NCBI GenBank assembly: GCA_963720765.1
Contig: CAVRGS010000002.1
Location: 310,001 to 374,000, forward strand
Direction of reading: 5' to 3'
DNA: 64,000 nt
Origin: DASUAS01 sp963720765
Lineage (GTDB): Bacteria; Actinomycetota; Acidimicrobiia; IMCC26256; DASPTH01
This document shows, piece after piece, positions 17,593 to 25,813 of the stretch (positions are counted from its first letter, which is position 1; each line of letters begins with the position of its first letter). A model generated the notes under the pieces. The model had not been told where the DNA came from. It did not search any database and worked only from the letters and a program-made list of their open reading frames with translations. The position numbers were made by a program, and so were the translations under genes.

Positions 17593-18452
17593 TCCTCGTG
17601 CTCGTGATCGTGGGGCCACTCATGTGCGCGTGGTTGATCGCCGCGGGTCGCCGCGCCGCGGTCGCGGACCGAGCCCGGTCACTCGGTTCGCGATCGCGGT
17701 GGCGCGTTCCCGAGCGAGTCCGGGTCCGGCTGGTCGACGCGCTGCGCGATGCCGACGTGTCGCTGACGCCCGAGGACGCGGTCGGGTACTGGGGCATCGC
17801 CGCGACCGCGGCGGCGTTGCTCGCGGCGGCGCTGGCACCCGTGTTGGCGGTGGCCGCGGTCCTCGCGGTCGGGGCCGCCGGTCCCGTGGCCCTGGTGTTC
17901 GCGCGCTCCCGGCGCGAGCGCGTGTTCGTCGCCGGGCTGGCCCCGGCACTCGAACAGGTGGCGGCGGAGCTGCGGGGCGGAGGCACGGTGGCCGCCGCGG
18001 TCGACCGGATCGCGGCGGGCAGGGGGGCGGTCGCGGGCGATCTGCGACGGGTGCACGTACGCACGCAACTCGGACTCCCACTCGCCGACGCGCTGGCCGG
18101 TTGGCCGGCCGACCACGACGCCCCGGGGGTGCGGGCCGCCGCTGGCGCGCTGGCGGTGGCCGCGACGATGGGCGGACGCGCTGCGGATGCCATCGAAGGG
18201 TTGGCGTCGTCGTTGCGGCACCGACTCGACGCGGTGGCCGAGGCCCGCTCGTTGTCGGCCCAGGCCCGTTTGTCGGCGGTGGTGGTGGGCGCGGCGCCGC
18301 TCGGGTACCTGGCGTTCTCGGCCATGGTCGACCCCGCGGCGGTCACCGCACTGGTCACCACCGGCGTGGGGCGGGTGTGCCTCGTCGTGGGTCTGGGCCT
18401 CGAGGCCCTCGCGGGACTCTGGATCCGGCGCATCTTGAGGTCGGCCGGGTGA
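17574..18452 (+). CDS. tadB: TadB-like inner-membrane pilus assembly protein
   Basis: A 292-residue member of the GspF/TadB family of polytopic platform proteins. It has an N-terminal membrane helix (VLILVLVIVGPLMCAWLIAA), a second hydrophobic pair around AATAAALLAAALAPVLAVAA, a cytoplasmic helical domain (LAPALEQVAAELRGGGTVAAA) and C-terminal membrane helices ending GRVCLVVGLGLEALAGLWIR. The platform couples the TadA ATPase to pilin extraction. GTG 17574 overlaps tadA by 19 bp; GTG 17586 is an alternative with better-placed AGGGG. It corresponds to Rv3658c. Confidence 0.85.
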   Translation: MRTAVLILVLVIVGPLMCAWLIAAGRRAAVADRARSLGSRSRWRVPERVRVRLVDALRDADVSLTPEDAVGYWGIAATAAALLAAALAPVLAVAAVLAVGAAGPVALVFARSRRERVFVAGLAPALEQVAAELRGGGTVAAAVDRIAAGRGAVAGDLRRVHVRTQLGLPLADALAGWPADHDAPGVRAAAGALAVAATMGGRAADAIEGLASSLRHRLDAVAEARSLSAQARLSAVVVGAAPLGYLAFSAMVDPAAVTALVTTGVGRVCLVVGLGLEALAGLWIRRILRSAG

Positions 18453-19147
18453 GCGCGGTGACGATGCTCCCCTGGGTGCTCGGGGCCGGGTGGGGCGTCG
18501 CGCTCGCGCTGCCGATCGCCCGCCGGGCGGCGCGTGTCGAGGTCGCAGCGCGCGCGACGTCGCTGGGGTTGCGCCCACGATCGCGGTCGCGGGCGGCCCG
18601 ATCGGTGCGATCGCGGTCGCTGGCCACGCGGTGGCATGCCCACTCCGACGGAGTGGTGCTTCGCGTCGTCCGCTCTCTGCACGCTCGGCGCAGTGCCCGC
18701 GGCGGCGACGCGGAACTGACGCGTGACCTGCCGGTTGCGATCGACCTGCTCGGAGTCGCGGTCGGTGCGGGGTGCACGCCGTACCTCGCGGTTGAGGTGG
18801 CAGCGCGATGGTCGCCGCCGTCGGTGGCGGCTGCGTTCGACGGCGTCGTGCGCAGCTGCGCGCTGGGGCTCGACTTCGAGCACGCGCTCGATGCGGTCGT
18901 ACGCGCCACGCCCCGGCTGCGTCCACTGGCCGACGCGTTGCTCGCCAGCGACCGGCTCGGCGTACCGGTCGGGCCGGTGCTGGCGCGCCTCGCGGAAGAA
19001 GATCGCACCGCGCTCCGACGTGCCGCCGAAGCTCACGCCCGTCGCATCCCGGTCCGGTTGCTGTTCCCACTGGTGTTCCTGGTGCTCCCGGCCTTCGTGC
19101 TGCTCACCGTCGTGCCCGGTCTCGCCGCGGGTCTCGGCCGTCTCTGA
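18449..19147 (+). CDS. tadC: TadC-like inner-membrane pilus assembly protein
   Basis: A 232-residue second GspF/T2SSF-type platform protein. After an N-terminal helix (LPWVLGAGWGVALALPIARR) comes an Arg-rich cytoplasmic linker, then the T2SSF helical core DLPVAIDLLGVAVGAGCTPY and RLGVPVGPVLARLAEEDR, and a C-terminal membrane helix LLFPLVFLVLPAFVLLTVVP. GTG 18449 overlaps the tadB stop as GTGA with GAGG upstream; the far longer open frame runs out of phase across tadA and tadB and is spurious. It pairs with TadB, as Rv3657c does in mycobacteria. Confidence 0.85.
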   Translation: MSAVTMLPWVLGAGWGVALALPIARRAARVEVAARATSLGLRPRSRSRAARSVRSRSLATRWHAHSDGVVLRVVRSLHARRSARGGDAELTRDLPVAIDLLGVAVGAGCTPYLAVEVAARWSPPSVAAAFDGVVRSCALGLDFEHALDAVVRATPRLRPLADALLASDRLGVPVGPVLARLAEEDRTALRRAAEAHARRIPVRLLFPLVFLVLPAFVLLTVVPGLAAGLGRL

Positions 19148-19208
19148 TGCGTGCTGGTCTTGCTTCCCCTGGTCTTCCCCCCGTTGGTTCCACGAGGAGG
19201 TTGTGCAC

Positions 19209-19409
19209 ATGTCAGCTCGGTTCCTGACGCGGATGTGGGCGAGGTGGTCGACGCTCGGCTCGAGCGAGACCGGTCAGTCGACAGCGGAGTACGCGCTGGT
19301 GATCCTGGGAGCCGTTGCCATCGCGACGCTCCTGATCACCTGGGCCACGGGCAGCCACGCGATCTCGCAGCTGTTCGACTCCGTGATCGAGAAGATCCTC
19401 CCGTCGTGA
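19209..19409 (+). CDS. DUF4244 pilin-like peptide (Rv3656c type)
   Basis: A 66-residue protein with the layout of a class III pilin: a basic leader, then TGQSTAEYALVILGAVAIAT, where a Glu five residues into a hydrophobic helix follows a Gly-Gln processing context, and a short amphipathic tail. In actinobacterial Tad loci this slot is filled by DUF4244 proteins such as Rv3656c, thought to be the major fibre subunit. ATG 19209 has a consensus AGGAGG 8 nt upstream, the strongest Shine-Dalgarno in the locus, consistent with high expression. It is separated from tadC by 61 bp whereas all other Tad genes overlap, and a stable hairpin follows immediately. Confidence 0.85.
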   Translation: MSARFLTRMWARWSTLGSSETGQSTAEYALVILGAVAIATLLITWATGSHAISQLFDSVIEKILPS

Positions 19410-19828
19410 ACGGGCGTCGCTGGTTCCCCCGCGCCCGGCGCGGGGGAACCCGGCGCCATCGCGGCGCCTTTCGTGATCGCGAGCGCGGCCAAGCCACGGT
19501 CGAGTTCGCGTTCGTGTTGCCGCTGGTGGTGCTGGCGCTGCTCGCGGTGGTGCAGGTGGGCCTCGTGGTGCGCGACCAACTCGGCGTGGTGCATGCGGCA
19601 CGCGAGGCGGCGCGGGCGGCCAGCGTCGACTCCGATCCCGCACGGGCTGTGCGCGCCGCGCACCGCACGTTGCCGGGTGCCGACGTCGAGGTGGGAAGCC
19701 GCCCGAAGATCGGCGGCGAGATCAGCGTCACCGTCCACTACACGTCGGTGACCGATCTTCCCCTGGTCGGCGTGCTGTTCCCCGATCCCGACCTCCACGC
19801 CACCTCGGTGATGCGAGTGGAGAAGTGA
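19406..19828 (+). CDS. tadE: TadE-like minor pilin
   Basis: A 140-residue TadE-family protein. After a basic N-terminus comes the signature ERGQATVEFAFVLPLVVLAL, with the conserved Glu following the cleavage region and a long hydrophobic helix, then a helix ending AAREAARAASVDSDPARAV and a beta-rich C-terminal part. GTG 19406 overlaps the preceding stop as GTGA; I see no good later start before the signature. Codons 6-15 are occupied by a perfect 12-bp inverted repeat, which could limit ribosome entry or cut transcription after the pilin gene. It corresponds to Rv3655c. Confidence 0.85.
   Translation: MNGRRWFPRARRGGTRRHRGAFRDRERGQATVEFAFVLPLVVLALLAVVQVGLVVRDQLGVVHAAREAARAASVDSDPARAVRAAHRTLPGADVEVGSRPKIGGEISVTVHYTSVTDLPLVGVLFPDPDLHATSVMRVEK
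19422..19450. other. Perfect 12-bp hairpin at the start of tadE
   Basis: GGTTCCCCCGCG (19422-19433) and CGCGGGGGAACC (19439-19450) pair exactly around a CCCGG loop. A second small palindrome pair (GGCGCC at 19452 and 19463) follows. The position, 13 nt after the DUF4244 stop, suits an attenuator, processing site or 3'-end stabiliser for the pilin message. Confidence 0.6.
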
Positions 19829-20220
19829 GGGCGCCAGAGCGATGTCGAGGAGAACGGGCAGGCGTCAGCATCCTCATGCTCGCGGTGCTGGTGTTCGGAG
19901 TCCTGCTCGTCACGGGTGCAGCGAGGCTGGGTGGCGCGCTGGTCGGGCGGGCGCGTGCTGAGACGGCGGCTGACGCGGCGGCGCTGGCTGCTGCCGATCG
20001 GCTCGCAACGGGCGGAGGCTCGGCCGCAGCTCGCGTCGCGGCCGAACGGACCGCGGTCAGCAACGACGCCCGACTGGTTTCGTGTGACTGTGCCGGGGCG
20101 AGCGCCGCGGTGGTGGTGGAGGTCGACCTGCCGCCGCTGCTCGCCCTGTTCGGACCGGCCCGTGGGCGCGCCAGGGCCGAGGTGCGACCGGAGTGCGTGA
20201 TCGACCTCCCCGGGTGTTGA
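19825..20220 (+). CDS. Rv3654c-type TadE-like protein
   Basis: A 131-residue protein of the family described as helicase/secretion-neighbourhood TadE-like. It has an N-terminal RGERAGVSILMLAVLVFGVL segment that resembles the pilin-like helix, followed by GRARAETAADAAALAAADRL, the usual alanine-rich region, and a small C-terminal beta domain with a CDC pair and a terminal Cys. GTG 19825 overlaps the tadE stop. In M. tuberculosis the counterpart is reported as secreted. Here it ends the Tad operon, 14 bp before a convergent inhibitor gene. Confidence 0.75.
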   Translation: MRAPERCRGERAGVSILMLAVLVFGVLLVTGAARLGGALVGRARAETAADAAALAAADRLATGGGSAAARVAAERTAVSNDARLVSCDCAGASAAVVVEVDLPPLLALFGPARGRARAEVRPECVIDLPGC

Positions 20221-20233
20221 AGGTGCGGTCGCG

Positions 20234-20653
20234 CTAGTTGCCCGACTCCACCGTCACCGCGAACTTCGTCGTCTTGGCCGGCGGCACTCCCGGTTCGAAC
20301 GAGCGTGAGTACGCGAGCTCGAGCGTCGACTGGCCGGTGTGCTCGGCGCGGAACGAGAGCTCCTGGGTGCCCGGCGCGCCCGGCTGGCTCCCGCCGTCCA
20401 CCTGGTGGCTCGACACGTACATCACGTCGGGGTTCTCGGCCGCGGTCCACGCGTACCCGGTGCTCGGGTTGGCCGGGAGCGCGATCACGAACTCGTCGCC
20501 TTCCTTCACCGTGATGTCGTCACCCTGGTGGTACACGGTCGGTGCCTTCATCGCCGGCGCGTCGTCGCTCCATGGGACTGCCACCACCGCAACGAGCAAG
20601 CCCACGCCGATGACGACGAGCACCACCAGTGCGATCCACCGCTTTCGCGTCAT
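20234..20653 (-). CDS. Membrane-anchored chagasin-like (I42) cysteine-protease inhibitor
   Basis: A 139-residue protein with an N-terminal anchor (WIALVVLVVIGVGLLVAVVA) and an extracytoplasmic chagasin fold. The three inhibitory loops are recognisable: NPSTGYAW (consensus NPTTGYxW), the glycine-rich loop around DGGSQPGAPGTQEL, and AYSRSFEPG in the position of the RPWE loop. Chagasins block papain-like cysteine proteases by inserting these loops into the active site. ATG 20653 precedes the basic cap of the anchor. The gene sits between the Tad operon and the helicase, only 10 bp from the helicase stop and on the same strand, so it may be the last gene of that transcript. The natural target protease is unknown. 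Confidence 0.75.
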   Translation of the reverse strand: MTRKRWIALVVLVVIGVGLLVAVVAVPWSDDAPAMKAPTVYHQGDDITVKEGDEFVIALPANPSTGYAWTAAENPDVMYVSSHQVDGGSQPGAPGTQELSFRAEHTGQSTLELAYSRSFEPGVPPAKTTKFAVTVESGN

Positions 20654-20663
20654 CCGGCGGAAT

Positions 20664-22983
20664 CTAGAGGGAGTCGGCCCGATCCGAAGGATTCGCGCCG
20701 AGCGCCCCGAGCAGCACGATCGCCGCGCTCTTGTCGAGGTGCTCGTTCCAGTTCCCGCACTTCGGCGACTGCACGCACGACGGGCATCCGTCGTCGCACG
20801 GGCACCCGGCAACGAGCTCGTGGGCGGCACGCACGTGCCGCGTCAGTTCTGCGAACGCGAGCTCGGCGATGCCGGCGCCACCGGGATAGCCGTCGTACAC
20901 GAAGATCGTGGGGTCGCTGGTCTGCGGGTGCAGTGCCATCGACACGCCTCCGACGTCCCAGCGGTCGCAGATCGCGAACAGCGGGAGCAGACCGATGAGC
21001 GCATGTTCGGCCGCGTGCACCGCACCGATGATGCGTGACGAGTCGAGGCCGGCAGCGAGCAGCGTGTCGAGCGCCACTGTGTACCAGCAGGCGCGCGTCG
21101 TGAGCGCGCGGGGCGGGAAGTCGAGCGGCACGACCTCGAACACCTGGTTGGTCGACGTGCGCTTCCGCTGGTACGCGACGAGGTCGTGGAGCACCGTCAC
21201 CGCACCGAGGTGCGCACTGCCGGCACCCGCCGGTGCCGACGCCTCGGTGGCGAGGATCGAGATGTCGGTCTGCTCGCGGGGTTGGGTGTGCTCGTCGGCA
21301 TCGTCGGCGGGATCGAGCACGGCCACCTGGTGCTCCACGTCGAGCTCGCGCACCCGGTACTGGCGACCCTGGTGCAGGTAGATCGCGCCGGTGTGGGCGA
21401 CGTGGAGCGCCCGGGACGCATCGACCGTGCCCACCAGGCGGCCGTCGTCGTCGACGAGTTGGCACTCGACCGACGAGCCCGTGCGCAGGCCTACCCGCGC
21501 CGCGGGTGCGTCGCGTCCGGCCCAGTACATGGCGCCGCCGCGGGGCTTCAGCTCGTCGTCGAGCACGAGCTCGCGCACCGCGTCGTCGAGCGCGTCGCCG
21601 AAGTAGCGGTCGTCGGTGTGGGTGAGCGGGAGCTCGTGGGCTGCGCACGCGATCTGCGCCCGAGCCACGAACGGATTGGCGGGGTTCACCACCACCGCTT
21701 CGGCCGGGCGGTCGAGCAGCTCCGCGGGATGGCGGGCATACCACTGGTCGAGCTGATCGTCGCCCGCGATCAGCACCGCCGCGGCGCGCCGCGTCGTGCG
21801 ACCAGCGCGGCCGACCTGCTGGCGCATCGACGCCAACGTGCCCGGAAAGCCGTTGAGCACCACTGCGTCGAGGCCACCGACGTCGATGCCGAGCTCGAGC
21901 GCGCTGGTGGCGACCACGCCGCCGAGCTCGCCGCTCGTGAGCTTGGCTTCGAGCTCACGCCGTTCGGTGGCGAGGTACCCGGCGCGGTAGGCGGCCACCG
22001 CCCGCGGGTTCCCGTCCCGCGCGAGGGAACTGCGGGCGTGGGTGGCGACGAGCTCGGCGCCCTTGCGGCTGCGGGTGAAGGCGAGCGCCTGGTGACCGTC
22101 CCCGACGAAGCGCGAGAGCACCATCGCGGTCTCGGCGTTCGCCGACGCACGCGTTCCCGAGTGTGCGTCGACGAGGGGTCGTTGCCACACCGCGAACCGC
22201 CGCTCCGACTGAGGGGAGCCGTCGCGGTCGATCGCCTCGACCGGCAGGCCGCACAGGTGCGACGCGAGCTCGGCCGGGTTGCCGATCGTCGCGCTGGTGA
22301 AGCAGAACGTGGGCGACGCTCCGTAGTGCTCACAGAGTCGGCGTAGCCGTCGGAGCACGTGCGCGACGTGGCTGCCGAACACACCGCGCAAGGTGTGCAG
22401 CTCGTCGACGACGACGTAGCGCAGGCGCAGGAGGAACGTGGCCCACCGGTCATGGGTGGGGAGGATGCCCATGTGCAGCATCTCGGGGTTGGTCAGCACG
22501 ACGTTCGCGTGCGTTCGGATCCACGCCGCGCTCGTCGGTGGGGGTGTCGCCGTCGTACGTCGCGGCCGCCAGAGCGGGCACCAGCCACTCGCGAAAGCTC
22601 CGGAGCTGGTCTTGTGCCAGGGCCTTGGTGGGGAAGACGAGCAGCGCGGTGTCGCGGCTACCGGTGACGACCGAGTCGACGATCGGCAGCTGGTAGCAGA
22701 GCGATTTGCCGGACGCCGTGCCGGTGGCGACGACGACGTTGCGTCCGGCCCGGAGCGCCTCGACCGCGGCCGCCTGGTGCGACCACAACGCGTCGACGCC
22801 GCGGGCCCGGAGACGATCGGTCACCGGTTCGGTGAGGTCAGGCGGCGCGGTCGCGGGCCGCGCCGCGCGCTCGGCGAGCGTCGTGTCGGCGACCACACGG
22901 TCGAAGTGTTCGTGCGCGAGGGCGTCGAGTGTGTCACAGGCGTCGGCCCGGCGGCCGGCCGCGGTGCTCGTGACGGCACTCAA
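20664..22983 (-). pseudogene. DEAD/DEAH helicase with DUF1998 domain, split by one +1 frameshift
   Basis: Two frames join into a helicase of about 772 residues, the size of the Rv3649 family that accompanies Tad loci. The upstream frame (22983 to about 22527) carries the Q-like LWSHQAAAVEALRAGRN, motif I ATGTASGKSLCYQLP and FPTKALAQDQL. The downstream frame (about 22526 to 20664) has the NPEMLHMGILP segment, DELH at motif II, SATIGNP at motif III, GRAGR at motif VI and a C-terminal DUF1998 zinc site (CPCDDGCPSCVQSPKCG). Deleting one C at 22526-22527 rejoins them; total length then divides by three. Motifs are intact either side, so an assembly indel is likelier than decay. TTG 22983 is a tentative start; none has a clear Shine-Dalgarno. 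Confidence 0.85.
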
Positions 22984-22990
22984 CGGCTGC

Positions 22991-23965
22991 TCAATGGCTC
23001 TGCAACACCCCGTCGTCGGCGAAGTCGGCGAGCAGGCTGTCGGCATCACCGCTCTTGACCAGGTTGCTGCCACTGCCGGCTCCCACCGGGAGCACGACGT
23101 TCTTCACGTTGGCGGGGTCGAACGTCAACGAGAGCGAACCCATGTGGAACAGGTCGCTCATGCCGACGCCGTCGAGCTTGGTGTGGCGCCCGAGCGTCGC
23201 GAGCAGGCGAACGGTGTCGCCCGCGCTCGGGTGCTTGGCCTGGATGGTCTGCAACGCCGACACGATGAGCAACCCCTGATTGCTGCTGCGCGAGAGATCG
23301 CCGTCGGTGAACGAGTGGCGGTCGCGCGAGAACTGGAGCGCCTGCTCACCGTTGAGGTGCGCGGGCCCCGCGGCGAAGTGCGCGCCGGAGAAGTCGTCGT
23401 CCATAGCGGTCGGGATGTTGACGTCGATGCCGCCGATCTCGTCGACCATCTGCTGGAAGTGCGGGAAGTTGGCCCGGATCACCCAGGTGATGGGCACGTT
23501 CACGATCGACGACACCGCGTCGGCTTCGTCGCGCAAGTCGTTGCCACCGGGATTGTTCACGATGTAGGAGTTGATCTTCGCCCCGCCCGGCCCCTCGGTG
23601 TCGCGGGGGATGTCGAGGATCGTGGCCGACTTGAGCGCGGGGTTCACGCCGATCACGTGCACCGCGTCGGCGAGCCCCGGGTCGTCGGGCGACTCGGCCG
23701 GATTGTCCGACCGCGCGCCGGTGCCGAGCACGAGCACGAAGAACGGTTGCTGCGGTCCGCCGTCGTTGCGGGCGGTGCCGAGCTTGGTCACCTGGAACCA
23801 GACCGCACCCTGGGCGGGGACGGGCTCGCCGAACACCACCCACGCTGCGGTGATCCCACCGGCGAGCAGCAACCCGCAGAGCAGTGGCCCGACCATGAGG
23901 AACCCGAGGGCGCGGCGTCGAGCGGCGCGGTGGGGCGGGCGCGAGGTGCCGACGCGAGTGGTCAC
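22991..23965 (-). CDS. LytR-CpsA-Psr family cell-wall glycopolymer ligase
   Basis: LCP proteins transfer undecaprenyl-linked polymers (arabinogalactan, teichoic or capsular glycans) to peptidoglycan. The 324-residue protein has a short cytoplasmic Arg-rich start, one membrane helix (GFLMVGPLLCGLLLAGGITA) and the extracellular catalytic domain with LVLGTGARSD, ILDIPRDTEGPG, the polar core YIVNNPGGNDLRDEADAVSS and LNGEQALQFSRDR, whose Arg/Asp residues bind pyrophosphate. The third conserved Arg pair in RDRHSFTDGDLSR is present. GTG 23965 overlaps the stop of the lipoprotein gene as GTGA, so the two are cotranscribed. Confidence 0.9.
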   Translation of the reverse strand: MTTRVGTSRPPHRAARRRALGFLMVGPLLCGLLLAGGITAAWVVFGEPVPAQGAVWFQVTKLGTARNDGGPQQPFFVLVLGTGARSDNPAESPDDPGLADAVHVIGVNPALKSATILDIPRDTEGPGGAKINSYIVNNPGGNDLRDEADAVSSIVNVPITWVIRANFPHFQQMVDEIGGIDVNIPTAMDDDFSGAHFAAGPAHLNGEQALQFSRDRHSFTDGDLSRSSNQGLLIVSALQTIQAKHPSAGDTVRLLATLGRHTKLDGVGMSDLFHMGSLSLTFDPANVKNVVLPVGAGSGSNLVKSGDADSLLADFADDGVLQSH

Positions 23966-24678
23966 GGGGCGGCTCCGGTCGTGGTCGCGGCCCCCGAGGT
24001 GGTGGTGGGGGAGAGGTCGGCGCCGTCGCGGGTGACCAGCACGTTGTACGCGGTGATCTTCCATGCGCCCGTTCCGTCGGGCTGCAGGGTGAAGTCGCCT
24101 CTGCGGACGATGTGGAGGGGCGCGCCCTTCACCTTGGTCGCGCCTGTGGTGTCGACCAGGAGCGCGGCGGTGATCAGGTTGAGGTTGCCCGACTGGTCAC
24201 CGAGACCGACCAGTGTGACCGGTGCCGCGGTCACGGTCAGGTCTCCCGTCACCTTGGGCAATCCTTCGTCGAGCAAGATGCCGCGGTCGGTGGTGGTCGC
24301 CGAGTTCAGCGTGTTGGCGTCGAAGATGGTGCCGAAGTCGGCGGTGGCGGGCTTGCCCGTGCGCAACGGCTGCACGATCGCGCCCTTCACGTAGGTGGTG
24401 AGCGCATCGAGCACGTGCTGCGACTGATCGGCCGCGATGGTGACGGGCGCGCCCGCGCTGTCGGCCGACACGTCGCCGAGCGCGATCGAGACCTTCGTCG
24501 TCGCCGCTCCGGCCTTCGTGGTCGTGGTCGCGCCCTGGTCGCCGCTGCCGCCGGAACAACTCGTGAGCGCGAGCCCGGCGCCGAGAGCGATGACGAGCAC
24601 CGCGACGACGGCGACCAGCGCCCGACGGCGCGTGCGTCGACGGCGTGCGCTCGAACGAGAGGGGGTGTCGGGTGCCAT
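23962..24678 (-). CDS. Putative lipoprotein or anchored extracytoplasmic protein
   Basis: A 238-residue exported protein: an Arg-rich N-terminus, hydrophobic ALVAVVAVLVIALGAGLAL and a lipobox-like LTSC (Cys near residue 41), then a Gly/Thr linker and a single soluble domain with beta-rich stretches (APVTLVGLGDQSGNLNLITA, GDFTLQPDGTGAWKITAYNV) and a Thr/Ala-rich end. The last segment resembles the final strand of SnoaL/mammalian-cell-entry-associated folds, but I cannot name the family. It is coupled to the LCP gene by a GTGA overlap, which suggests a cell-envelope role. TACCCT lies 8 nt before the ATG. Divergent from the OB-fold gene. Confidence 0.65.
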   Translation of the reverse strand: MAPDTPSRSSARRRRTRRRALVAVVAVLVIALGAGLALTSCSGGSGDQGATTTTKAGAATTKVSIALGDVSADSAGAPVTIAADQSQHVLDALTTYVKGAIVQPLRTGKPATADFGTIFDANTLNSATTTDRGILLDEGLPKVTGDLTVTAAPVTLVGLGDQSGNLNLITAALLVDTTGATKVKGAPLHIVRRGDFTLQPDGTGAWKITAYNVLVTRDGADLSPTTTSGAATTTGAAP

Positions 24679-24745
24679 CGGCGCCTCAGGGTAGGAGACA
24701 CACCCTCGCTGGCCCGGGCACTCGAACGGCCGGATGGTGGCCTCG

Positions 24746-24751
24746 TATCAT
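24746..24751 (+). promoter_or_regulatory. -10-like TATCAT before the OB-fold gene
   Basis: TATCAT ends 8 nt before the ATG at 24760; no Shine-Dalgarno intervenes, so transcription probably starts at or within two bases of the start codon. Confidence 0.4.
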
Positions 24752-24759
24752 TCGTCTTC

Positions 24760-25113
24760 ATGGCCCTGAAGAAGATGGTCGAGCGATTGACGAAGCCGGT
24801 CGAGGAGATCGACCGCGAGCAGCTCACCGCGTTCTGCGATGCCCGGCAGCTGGCGGCCATGGACGACATCACGCCGCGCTCCCGGGTGAAGGTCGGGGGC
24901 GAGGTGCGCTCGGTGCGCATCGTGCCTCGAGCGGGGGCTCCCGCCCTCGAGGTGACGGTGAGCGACGGGCGAGGCTCGATCGTCGGGGTCTTCCTCGGCC
25001 GCCGCAAGATCGCCGGGCTCTCGCCGGGCCGCAAGGTCGCGTTCGAGGGCGTCACCGCCCGCGACGGCAAGCGATACCTGCTGTTCAACCCGATCTACGA
25101 ACTGCTCAGCTAG
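24760..25113 (+). CDS. OB-fold nucleic-acid-binding-like protein (Rv2694c type)
   Basis: A 117-residue protein with a short helical lead (KKMVERLTKPVEEIDREQL) and an OB-fold: strands RVKVGGEVRSVRIVP, PALEVTVSDGRGSIVGVFLG, then GLSPGRKVAFEGVTARDGKRY. The DGRGSIVGVFLGR segment is typical of tRNA_anti/OB domains, although no nucleic-acid ligand has been shown. In mycobacteria Rv2694c lies next to the TrkA pair and an APC permease, the same arrangement as here, so its job may be linked to that block rather than to replication or repair. It is convergent with trkA, separated by 28 bp with no clear terminator. Confidence 0.8.
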   Translation: MALKKMVERLTKPVEEIDREQLTAFCDARQLAAMDDITPRSRVKVGGEVRSVRIVPRAGAPALEVTVSDGRGSIVGVFLGRRKIAGLSPGRKVAFEGVTARDGKRYLLFNPIYELLS

Positions 25114-25141
25114 GACGCGGCCCACGCCGCCGACGGCGCTG

Positions 25142-25813
25142 CTACAGGGACGCGCCCGTGAGGATGCGGCGCACCTCGTCTTCCGACTCGGGCGTCACCA
25201 TCGCCAGCACCTCGTCCCCGGCCTCGAAGACCGAATCCCCGCGTGGCATCACCACGTGCTCCTCGCGCACGATGGCGACCACGGTGGCGTTGCGGGGCAC
25301 GTCGATGTCCTTGAGCGCCCGGTCGATGACGGGCGAGTCGTCGGCGAGGGTGACCTCCACCAGGCGGGCCTGACCGCCTTCGAACTGGAGGATCCGCACC
25401 AGCCGACCGACGGTGACCGCCTCTTCGACCAGCGCGGTGATCAGGTGCGGAGTCGACACCGACAGGTCGACACCCCAGTTCTCGTTGAACAACCACTCGT
25501 TCTTCGGGTGGTTCACCCGTGCGATGACGCGCGGCACCGCGAACTCCTGCTTGGCGAGCAGCGACAGCACCAGGTTGTCTTCGTCGTCCCCGGTCGCGGC
25601 GACGACCACGTCACACGAGTCGAGACCAGCGGCGCGCAGCGAGTTGACCTCGCAGCAGTCGGCGACGTGCCAGTCGATGCCGTCGCCCGGTTGCTGCGCT
25701 CGCTTCACGACCGAGGGCAGCTGCTCGATGATCATCACGTCGTGGTCGGCCGCCCGGAGATCGTTGGCGATGAACAAACCGACGTTTCCCGCACCGGCGA
25801 TGGCAACCCGCAT
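25142..25813 (-). CDS. trkA: TrkA-type potassium-channel regulatory subunit (second of pair)
   Basis: A 223-residue RCK protein. The N-terminal Rossmann domain begins MRVAIAGAGNVGLFIANDL, the GxGxxG NAD(H)-binding loop, with DVMIIE closing the second strand; VVAATGDDEDNLVLSLLAK is the conserved RCK_N motif. The C-terminal half is a TrkA_C domain (VTLADDSPVIDRALKDIDVP). TrkA subunits gate Trk/Ktr potassium uptake in response to nucleotides and c-di-AMP. ATG 25813 overlaps the stop of the other TrkA gene by one base pair frame (ATGA). Length matches CeoB (Rv2691). Confidence 0.9.
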   Translation of the reverse strand: MRVAIAGAGNVGLFIANDLRAADHDVMIIEQLPSVVKRAQQPGDGIDWHVADCCEVNSLRAAGLDSCDVVVAATGDDEDNLVLSLLAKQEFAVPRVIARVNHPKNEWLFNENWGVDLSVSTPHLITALVEEAVTVGRLVRILQFEGGQARLVEVTLADDSPVIDRALKDIDVPRNATVVAIVREEHVVMPRGDSVFEAGDEVLAMVTPESEDEVRRILTGASL

